Below, piece by piece: positions 22,863 through 28,126 of a stretch of DNA of 28,126 bases. The stretch covers positions 1 to 28,126 of the forward strand of contig JBBAEA010000031.1 in NCBI GenBank assembly GCA_041656175.1, in the 5' to 3' direction. The notes under the pieces were generated by a model. That model was not told the DNA's origin and made no database searches. It saw only the letters and a list, made by a program, of their open reading frames with translations. This DNA is from JBBAEA01 sp041656175. GTDB lineage: Bacteria; Myxococcota_A; Bradymonadia; UBA4248. Within the stretch, counting starts at the first letter, position 1, and the number at the start of each line of letters is the position of its first letter. Made by a program: the position numbers and the translations under genes.

Positions 22863-23551
22863 TTATCTTCTTCCTCCTCAAAAAACTTCTCGCCCAAATC
22901 AAGTTTACCCGGCGTAATGACCGACTGGCCCGTAAGCGGATTAATCGCAATACTATAAATAACGCCCCCCTCCTCTCCATTTTTCGCGGCTTCGTCGCCC
23001 AAAAAAATCACACTCCTCTCGACAAATCCGCTGGCAAAAAAATTAATCGTCCCCATCCCCTCGACCTGCTCCTCGCTGTGGTGGCTTGTCATCAAGCCCA
23101 AAAAATACACGCCATCCCCCAGCTTCGCATCCTCCCCACTTATAAACATACCATCAAGCGCCTCGCGCTGCACCGTCCCAAAGCGCGCATCCTCATCATC
23201 CATCATTTTTTCGCGCCCTAAACTCTGCGACGCCTCGTTGCGCATCGTCGTACCGCTCAAAACCTCCTCGCTTAAGCCCCCCTCGACATCCAGCTTGTCG
23301 ACCTCAAAAGTCTGCTCGTCGAAATCTATCTTCATTTGCAGCGTCATATTCGATGTCGCCGCCATATTAAACGTGTATCTCACCGCCGCACTCATACGCA
23401 GCGACTCGCCGGCAACGTCCGTTTGCCCGATCACGCCAAAACCCACAGCAGCTATCACCATAAGCCCCGCCAAAAGCGCAACAACTATCATGATTTCAAT
23501 GAGCGTCATGCCCGCGCGGGCAAAGTTTTGTCTTGCTCTTGCCTTTCGCAT
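22859..23551 (-). CDS. gspH: Type II secretion system pseudopilin GspH
   Basis: A 230-residue pseudopilin with site ARAG|MTLIEIMIVVALLAGLMVIAAVGFG (Glu at +5) and a globular domain of GspH type with MSAAVRYTFNMAA after the helix, and VYFLGLMTSHH and SVIFLGDEAA later. It ends with a strongly acidic FFEEEEDN. A GspG reading is unlikely because the short conserved GspG core and calcium site are absent. Start ATG 23551 has AAGGA eleven bases upstream. It is the first gene of the operon seen here; the major pseudopilin gene gspG and gspC, D, E and F are not upstream, where repeat family II copy d and the divergent dprA begin. Confidence 0.85.
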   Translation of the reverse strand: MRKARARQNFARAGMTLIEIMIVVALLAGLMVIAAVGFGVIGQTDVAGESLRMSAAVRYTFNMAATSNMTLQMKIDFDEQTFEVDKLDVEGGLSEEVLSGTTMRNEASQSLGREKMMDDEDARFGTVQREALDGMFISGEDAKLGDGVYFLGLMTSHHSEEQVEGMGTINFFASGFVERSVIFLGDEAAKNGEEGGVIYSIAINPLTGQSVITPGKLDLGEKFFEEEEDN

Positions 23552-23588
23552 ATTGTGTTAAATCCTTGAAATTATTCTCTTTTTTGAA

Positions 23589-23735
23589 GGGGGGCTCAAG
23601 CCCCCCTACGCGCAAGCTTCCCGCAAAATGCGCCAATTGCCGCAATATTTTGTGCGGCGTACTCGCTATACGCTCGTTCACCGCACAAAATGCGGCAATA
23701 AGCGCATTTTTTGGGTGATCTTGCGCTACCCCCCC
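23589..23735 (+). repeat. Nested palindromic repeat family II, copy d
   Basis: GGGGGGCTCAAGCCCCCC, then TACGCGCAAGCTTCCC, a central stem (ATTGCCGCA/TGCGGCAAT, ATTTTGTGCGG/CCGCACAAAAT) with a 20-base loop, and closing GGGTGATCTTGCGCTA plus CCCCCC. It lies between divergent gspH and dprA (gap 23552-23972). The remainder of the gap, 23740-23960, shows no gene, and I found no clear promoter. Confidence 0.8.
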
Positions 23736-23972
23736 AAAAAGACATTTTTTGATGCAAATTTCACTTGGAGCGCCACAAACTGCAGCGACCTACACCTTGC
23801 CCCCACGTTAGGGAACAATAGCGCAAATAGCTTTCATTTCCACTTTTCATGCTTCGAGGGCGAAGTTTCTGAGCCTTTAGCAGCGAAGCGTAAAATAAAT
23901 GCAACATAAGATTTAATTTTACCATAAAGGTGATTGGACGGGGCGCTTTGGGCGCAAAATGAGGAGTATGCA

Positions 23973-25259
23973 ATGGGTGCAAATTTTTTGATGCTGCTAC
24001 GGGATTTTGTTTTTTTGCTTTGGCATGAGTCGTGGGTGGGGTCTGCTGCTTTGCAGCATCTGCTGCGAACGGCAAAAACGGAGGAAGATATAGAGCGATT
24101 TTGGATGACTAATGCGAATAAAATGCGGCTAAAGAGTATAGACGCCGTGTTATTGGCGGCGCAAGAAGTTCGAGAGCGCTATCATTATTATCATGCGCAT
24201 GTCATCTTTGAGGGTGAAGCAAGGTATCCGCCGCAACTTATGGAGTCGAGGCGTCCGCCGCTTGCCATCGTGTTAAGAGGCAACGCGGATTTGCTTTCGC
24301 AGGCACAGATAGCGATAGTGGGGAGTCGCGATATTGCGCCAGCGGCTATTGAAGCGACACAGCTTATTTGCAGTGCTGCACTTTGTTTGGGCTATATTCC
24401 ATGTTCGGGTGGCGCTTTGGGGGTTGATGCGGTGGCACATCGGCAAGCGATGCAATATGGGGCGCCAACGGTTTTGGTGACAGCGACGGGCGTTGATTCA
24501 CAGTATCCTAAGGAAAACGCCGATATTTATGAGTATTGCTACGAGCGCGGTGCAGTGTTGAGCCTGTTTCCGCTTGGCGCAAAGGCGCAGAGGGAGTGCT
24601 TCCCAACGCGTAATACGCTAATCGCGAGCTTGTCGCGAGCCTGTGTGATTACGCAGTGCAGAGAGGGGAGTGGCGCATTGTATACGGCGCGAGCGTCGTT
24701 ACAGCTCAATCGTCCTGTGTACGTAGCTTCGGGGCTTCCCTTTCATGCGCAATACGCTGGGGGCTTAGCGCTTTTGAGCAATAAGCAGGCGAACATTCTT
24801 TGTTCATCACGCGATTTGCCGCGGCTATGCCCAAAGTTTTATCCGCCGCTTTGGTTTAAGACCCATAGCCCCAAGCTCGCGCAGCTCTCGGAAAGACTCG
24901 GACTTGGCGATGAACAGGAGAGCCCAAAACCTAAAAAGCAGACAAAGACGCGTCAAAATAGCATTCCACGATTAGCCAAAACTAAAAATGAGGCGCCAGA
25001 GCAGCTTAGCTTCTCGAGTATGGTAAAATCCCCACCCTTAGCTCGCGCTTTCACCGCTCTTGAGCGTGAAATTGTTTTACGCCTAAAAGAAGGAACAGCG
25101 AATTTAGAAACACTACTCGCCTTGAGCCATAGCCACGATGAGAATTCTGCTACACTTTTGGCGCTCGAATTAGATGGCATTATTGAACTTGGCATGGATC
25201 GGCGCTATAGCTTAGTTCGTCATGTCACGGATTTGGACTTGGCAATGGAGGCGAACTAA
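23973..25259 (+). CDS. dprA: DNA-processing protein DprA
   Basis: DprA loads RecA on incoming single-stranded DNA during natural transformation. The 428-residue protein has an N-terminal helical (SAM-like) region to about residue 75, a Rossmann core with IAIVGSRDIAP, SGGALGVDAVAHRQAM, FPTRNTLIASLS and GSGALYTARASLQLNRPVYVASG, a Lys-rich linker, and a C-terminal winged-helix-like domain (residues about 360-428). The start at ATG 23973 (MGANFLMLLRD) is set by GAGGAG six bases upstream; a TTG at 23934 is less likely. The usual family motif SGGA.GID is altered to SGGALGVD and FPRRNR to FPTRNT, mild changes. It precedes a MazG-like gene on the same strand. It suggests natural competence, but no competence pilus genes other than the T2SS cluster are here. 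Confidence 0.93.
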   Translation: MGANFLMLLRDFVFLLWHESWVGSAALQHLLRTAKTEEDIERFWMTNANKMRLKSIDAVLLAAQEVRERYHYYHAHVIFEGEARYPPQLMESRRPPLAIVLRGNADLLSQAQIAIVGSRDIAPAAIEATQLICSAALCLGYIPCSGGALGVDAVAHRQAMQYGAPTVLVTATGVDSQYPKENADIYEYCYERGAVLSLFPLGAKAQRECFPTRNTLIASLSRACVITQCREGSGALYTARASLQLNRPVYVASGLPFHAQYAGGLALLSNKQANILCSSRDLPRLCPKFYPPLWFKTHSPKLAQLSERLGLGDEQESPKPKKQTKTRQNSIPRLAKTKNEAPEQLSFSSMVKSPPLARAFTALEREIVLRLKEGTANLETLLALSHSHDENSATLLALELDGIIELGMDRRYSLVRHVTDLDLAMEAN

Positions 25260-25309
25260 TGCGTTTTAAGGCTTAAACATCGGGTTAAGCGGGAGAAAAA
25301 TAAATATTG

Positions 25310-25693
25310 ATGAATGATGAATTCGGCGATCTACTCAATAGGGCGCATAAAATTTCAACAATTGCCTCAAATATGGGCTTTGATTGGGCTGAAGCTAGCG
25401 ATGTTTATGCTAAAATGCAGGAAGAGATGCAAGAGCTAGCGCAAGCGTTGGCTGAGCAAGATTTAGCACAGATTGAAGCCGAGAGCGGTGATTTATTTTT
25501 TGCTATGCTTAATTTTCATCGTTTGCTAGGCATTTCATCGTTGCAAGCTTTCGCGAAGGGTGTAAGTAAGTTTGAGAGGCGGTTTTTGGCCTTAGAGGAA
25601 GCGATTAGATCGCGGGGACAAAAAGTTGAAGAGCTAAGCGCAAGCGAGCTGGATGAAGTTTGGGAAAACTTGAAGTTGAGTGAAAACAGATGA
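25310..25693 (+). CDS. MazG-type nucleoside triphosphate pyrophosphohydrolase (single domain)
   Basis: A 127-residue protein matching the C-terminal domain of MazG. KMQEEMQELAQALAEQD supplies the EExxE metal-binding pattern, EAESGDLFFAMLNFHRLLGI the ExxD pattern, and KFERRFLALEEAIRSRG with the final LDEVWENLK are typical of MazG tails. Such proteins hydrolyse NTPs or dNTPs to monophosphates and may clean non-canonical or excess nucleotides. The ATG at 25310 is preferred over the TTG at 25307. GGGAGA lies upstream at a slightly long distance. It is half the size of E. coli MazG, so it is the single-domain type. It overlaps the next gene by the four bases ATGA, indicating coupling. Confidence 0.88.
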   Translation: MNDEFGDLLNRAHKISTIASNMGFDWAEASDVYAKMQEEMQELAQALAEQDLAQIEAESGDLFFAMLNFHRLLGISSLQAFAKGVSKFERRFLALEEAIRSRGQKVEELSASELDEVWENLKLSENR

Positions 25694-26031
25694 GTGTTGA
25701 TAAGCAAGAAGCTATAATTTCTGCGATATTGCGTGGTGGTGCTGGCGACATGCACAGCATGCTGGAGATGTTTTTTGCCATACAAAATCAGCTTAGCGAT
25801 ATACAAGTAAATCAGCGTAAAATCATGAAAACGCTTAGGGATATGCGCATAGAGGAGCGCAACCGGATTACGGATCTGAAGTCGACTACGCTGTTGTTGC
25901 AAGAGGCTTTATACCGTTCTTTGAGCGAACAGCTAACGGAGCTACAGGATAGCGTTGATGAGCAGGCTGACGACGATGATGAGCTAGATCTCAATGATGG
26001 TTATGGTGACTTTTTTAAAAAAAGAGAATAG
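25690..26031 (+). CDS. Small coiled-coil protein of unknown function
   Basis: A 113-residue protein that starts in the mazG-type gene's stop (ATGA overlap). Residues about 20-90 carry heptad-like hydrophobic spacing (MLEMFFAIQNQLSDIQVNQRKIMKTL, then LQEALYRSLSEQLTELQDSVDEQ), so a coiled coil is likely. The tail is very acidic (DEQADDDDELDLNDGYGD) and ends FFKKRE. There is no signal peptide or membrane span. I do not recognise a family. The overlap with the MazG-type gene suggests it is translated with it and may act together with it. The gene is convergent with engB, 126 bases away. Confidence 0.72.
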   Translation: MSVDKQEAIISAILRGGAGDMHSMLEMFFAIQNQLSDIQVNQRKIMKTLRDMRIEERNRITDLKSTTLLLQEALYRSLSEQLTELQDSVDEQADDDDELDLNDGYGDFFKKRE

Positions 26032-26156
26032 CGACTAAGCATTGCCTAGACTGCGGGCTTGCGCCTTAACTTGGAACTCCATAGCCTATGCTAGCCAAAT
26101 AGAGAGTGCGTGCCCCTACAGGTTCCAAAACCGTGTTTTGTTCATAAACGAACTTT

Positions 26157-26744
26157 TTATAGACTTGCCACTAGTTCGGCTACAGCTTGGCGTAGCTCTT
26201 TTGCACCAACTTTTTGTAAGGCTGAGCTGAGGATGAAATGGCGCGGGTTCATGTCGAGGGTTTTGGCGAGCTTGGTGGAGCGATTGAGCACGTCGTTGCG
26301 TCCGAGTTTGTCGATTTTTGTCAACACGATGAGTACAGGAAGGGCGCGCACCCCTAGCCATTCGAGCATTTGGAGATCTTCAGGGGAGGGTTCTCGGCGG
26401 ATATCAAGCAAAAGAATTAAGCCGCGTAGGTACTCACGTTCGGTGAGGTAGTCGTGCATCAGTTTTTGCCAGTGGCGTTTAATAGACGCAGGTACATCTG
26501 CGTAGCCGTATCCAGGCAGATCCACTAAATAGGCTTTATCGTCGATGGCGAAGAAGTTGACGAGTTGTGTTCTACCAGGTGTTTTACTAACCTTTGCCAA
26601 TCCGCGGTGATCGGCTAAAAGGTTCAACAGTGATGACTTGCCGACGTTGGAGCGACCCACAAAAGCGATCTCGGGCAGGGCGTCGCAAGGAAAGTGCTCT
26701 AGAGCCGAAGCGCTGAGTTTAAAGGTGATTTTACTAAAGTCCAT
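26157..26744 (-). CDS. engB: Ribosome biogenesis GTPase EngB (YsxC/YihA)
   Basis: An essential GTPase in large-subunit assembly, in the cytoplasm. The 195-residue protein has the full G set: G1 GRSNVGKSS near residue 31, the G2 region SKTPGRTQLVNFF, G3 DLPGYGYADV, G4 TKIDK and G5 SSA. EngB-specific features are the PEIAFVGRSNVGKSSLLN opening and the FILSSALQKVG ending. Length is normal. Start ATG 26744 (MDFSKITFKL) agrees with the family. The gap before the following lipoprotein gene is long, so it has its own promoter. The convergent coiled-coil gene ends 125 bases downstream. Confidence 0.96.
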   Translation of the reverse strand: MDFSKITFKLSASALEHFPCDALPEIAFVGRSNVGKSSLLNLLADHRGLAKVSKTPGRTQLVNFFAIDDKAYLVDLPGYGYADVPASIKRHWQKLMHDYLTEREYLRGLILLLDIRREPSPEDLQMLEWLGVRALPVLIVLTKIDKLGRNDVLNRSTKLAKTLDMNPRHFILSSALQKVGAKELRQAVAELVASL

Positions 26745-27193
26745 GGCTTAAAATCGTTGTGTGAAAGAAGTGTAAAACTGTGAATTTTTTTGTAAACGAG
26801 GATTAATTGATACAGTAAATCGCGAAACAGGACGTTTTTTGTGAAAAAAAAGGACAACGCACGCGGGTACGCTGTGGAGAGAAAAGCTAGGTTCCTTTTC
26901 GCGTCTAGTCTAGCGTTTTAGTTTTCTCCTTGCGATATTTGCACAAAAGTCATGATAAACCCTTACTTTGGCTTGCAGCACTGATGAATGATAGGCTAAT
27001 ATCGCGAGTTGAAAAGCTGAGTGTTTAGCAGCTCAACTCCCAAGTTTGGAGCTTTTAAGTAAATAATCTTGAAAATAGAACAAATATTTAGATGTTGGCA
27101 CGCATCTTGAATAATAAACAAAGCAGAAGGGCGTTAAGCCCCGTCCCTAAGATAAGTTAAAACGAGTTGCACTCGCCTTAATAGGAGGAAGCC
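26745..27193. other. 449-base divergent intergenic region with several inverted repeats, no gene
   Basis: Holds upstream signals for engB (leftward) and the lipoprotein (rightward). Visible structures are a loose inverted repeat at about 26876-26929 (GGAGAGAAAAGCTAG against CTAGCGTTTTAGTTTTCTCC), a hairpin at 27006-27039 (GAGTTGA-AAA-GCTG against CAGC-TCAACTC) and a small CGAGT-TGC-ACTCG hairpin just before the ribosome site AGGAGG. No open frame here looks coding. The size and structure suggest a regulated promoter region. Confidence 0.55.
27095..27110 (+). promoter_or_regulatory. Candidate sigma-54-like promoter for the downstream lipoprotein
   Basis: TTGGCACGCATCTTGA carries a perfect -24 half (TTGGCACG) at the right distance from TTG. 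The -12 dinucleotide is GA where the consensus needs GC. It lies about 80 bases upstream of the ATG at 27194, with the strong ribosome site AGGAGG between. No good sigma-70 pair was found near it. The mismatch keeps this tentative. Confidence 0.3.
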
Positions 27194-28126
27194 ATGATGA
27201 AAAAATTATTAACTACAGCGGTGATATTGGCTGCGACGCTCAGCCTAACTGGTTGTTTTGCCACTTACTCGGGAAGTAGCGGTTATAGCAACTATGCTAC
27301 AACATCGGGCTCCCTTACCTATTACCGAGGTCCGCACCCTGTGTACGATACACATGGTCACCAAGATTGGTGTAATATCCAAGGGCCACACTCCCATCGC
27401 TACACCCCCAATTCTTACGACTTTTACGTACGTGACAATGGTTACTTAATCTTCGTGGGTGATCCTAGCTACTACGTTTCAGATATTAACTTCAACACTT
27501 ACTACTACATGGGTGTTCACCCGCTACCCTTCGGAAATCAGTGGTGCTACATCGACGGACCACACCGTCATACTTGGTCTGCTTCGGGCTACTACAACAT
27601 GACTCGCTATGGTAACTATAACTACTACACCTACTACGGACCGCGTAACAGCTACTATAACAATTCACAGCAGCTCTACAACCTCAACGACTATTATCGT
27701 CGCAATCCACCCCCGCGCTACAGCAATAACTACACGACCACTGTTGGCTACTCGACGAACTACTCCTACTACAACAATAATTACAACTACAACAGTAGCA
27801 ACCCCAACACAGGCGTTTACGTAGCCCCATCATCTGGAGGCACATATAGGCCACAACCTAATTATAATAACAATAGGCCACAACCAAATAACAACTACAA
27901 CAATAACAACTACAACAATAACAACGTCGTTCGCCCGAATCCTAACCCCGTCGTTCGCCCGAATCCTAACCCCGTCGTTAGCCCCAACCCCGTTGTTCGT
28001 GAACCTAACCCTGTCGTTCGCCCCAATCCCGTCGTTCGTGAACCTAACCCCGTCGTTCGCCCCAATCCCGTTGTTCGTGAACCTAACCCCGTTGTTCGCC
28101 CCAATCCCGTCGTTCGTGAACCTAAC
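27194..28126 (+). CDS. Tyr/Asn-rich lipoprotein with GPHxH motifs and repetitive C-terminus (3'-truncated by window edge)
   Basis: Open from ATG 27194 to the window end, 311 codons, with no stop. A signal sequence ends LTGC with lipidation at Cys 21. Residues 40-130 hold two related segments, WCNIQGPHSHRY (59-70) and WCYIDGPHRHTW (117-128), each a Trp-Cys followed by GPHxH. They look like duplicated small domains, perhaps metal-binding because of the paired Cys and His. Residues 130-240 are dominated by Tyr, Asn and Ser (for example NYNYYTYYGP). From residue 245 a Val-Arg-Pro-Asn repeat begins and continues past the window. It should be anchored in the outer envelope. The ribosome site AGGAGG five bases before the ATG is perfect. 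I have a general memory of GPHxH lipoproteins in deltaproteobacteria but no named family. Function unknown. Confidence 0.85.
   Translation, partial: MMKKLLTTAVILAATLSLTGCFATYSGSSGYSNYATTSGSLTYYRGPHPVYDTHGHQDWCNIQGPHSHRYTPNSYDFYVRDNGYLIFVGDPSYYVSDINFNTYYYMGVHPLPFGNQWCYIDGPHRHTWSASGYYNMTRYGNYNYYTYYGPRNSYYNNSQQLYNLNDYYRRNPPPRYSNNYTTTVGYSTNYSYYNNNYNYNSSNPNTGVYVAPSSGGTYRPQPNYNNNRPQPNNNYNNNNYNNNNVVRPNPNPVVRPNPNPVVSPNPVVREPNPVVRPNPVVREPNPVVRPNPVVREPNPVVRPNPVVREPN
27926..28126 (+). repeat. Tandem repeat encoding alternating VVRPNP and VVREPNP units
   Basis: After three irregular units (VVRPNPN, VVRPNPN, VVSPN) the sequence settles into a 39-base period that codes the 13-residue pair VVREPNP-VVRPNP and runs to the window edge. 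Synonymous differences (GTC or GTT for Val) distinguish the copies, so the repeats are not all recent. The total length is unknown because the window ends inside the array. The minus-strand open frame over it is an artefact of the repeat. Confidence 0.9.

Noticed and set aside
23496..23909. Small frames on both strands between gspH and dprA
   Set aside because: They translate repeat family II copy d (SSPPTRKLP and VILRYPP pieces) and AT-rich flank.
27910..28104. Minus-strand frame rich in RTTGLG units
   Set aside because: It is the reverse of the VVRPNP coding repeat in another frame; the lipoprotein frame with lipobox and ribosome site is the real one.
27926..28126. CRISPR array at the window end
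   Set aside because: The repeat has no unique spacers; it keeps one reading frame with a 39-base period and codes a proline-rich protein tail.

Overview
The window looks like ordinary chromosome from a Gram-negative bacterium with an outer membrane. Type II secretion pseudopilins, three lipobox lipoproteins and a two-gene exporter all point that way. The long GspN and the fused PilM/PilN-like GspL resemble arrangements I associate with the former Deltaproteobacteria (Myxococcota and relatives). That assignment is an inference from family resemblance; no rRNA or marker tree is available here. Base composition is moderate, much lower than in cultured myxobacteria.

Layout. 1-637: 3' part of pdxS (+). 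638-1028: two copies of an intergenic repeat. 1029-3550: recF, a lipoprotein and a YigZ-family gene, all on the minus strand. 3742-4817: a compact minus-strand RNA operon in the order tRNA-Ser(GCT), tRNA-Arg(ACG), tadA, tRNA-Ser(CGA), tRNA-Ser(GGA), ended by a long inverted repeat with a T run. TadA is the enzyme that makes inosine 34 in tRNA-Arg(ACG), so enzyme and substrate lie 18 bases apart. 5069-6283: tsaC (t6A tRNA modification) and a zinc-ribbon Nudix hydrolase (-). 6844-11092: a plus-strand block with an FHA/vWA-like membrane protein, a receiver-like protein of unknown role and a BcrA-type ABC exporter pair. 11502-12326: an unknown gene. 12464-16072: asparaginase, MoxR ATPase and a large membrane protein in one tight minus-strand operon. 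16305-23551: the type II secretion genes gspH-I-J-K-L-M-N (-), with gspC, D, E, F and G absent from this locus. 23973-26744: dprA, a MazG-type pyrophosphohydrolase, a small coiled-coil protein (+) and convergent engB (-). 27194-end: a Tyr/Asn-rich lipoprotein with a repetitive tail that runs off the window.

The most unusual content is intergenic. Three unrelated repeat families are interspersed with the housekeeping genes. Family I (4900-5083, 16111-16293, 2186-2334, 12424-12466) is a MITE-like element of about 150-190 bases with inverted ends related to AGGGAAGCTCTGATT. It sits at the 3' ends of minus-strand genes and in two cases supplies the stop codon. Family II (6454-6590, 11144-11293, 21393-21537, 23589-23735) is a nested palindrome of about 140-150 bases. 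Its G6/C6 and TACGCGCAAGCTTCCC flanks are conserved, while its central stem differs from copy to copy but always stays paired. One copy lies inside the gsp operon. Family III (661-769, 844-970) is a direct repeat built on 9-base TTCGTGTTT units and can fold into a 14-bp stem. No transposase, phage gene, CRISPR array or rRNA gene is visible.
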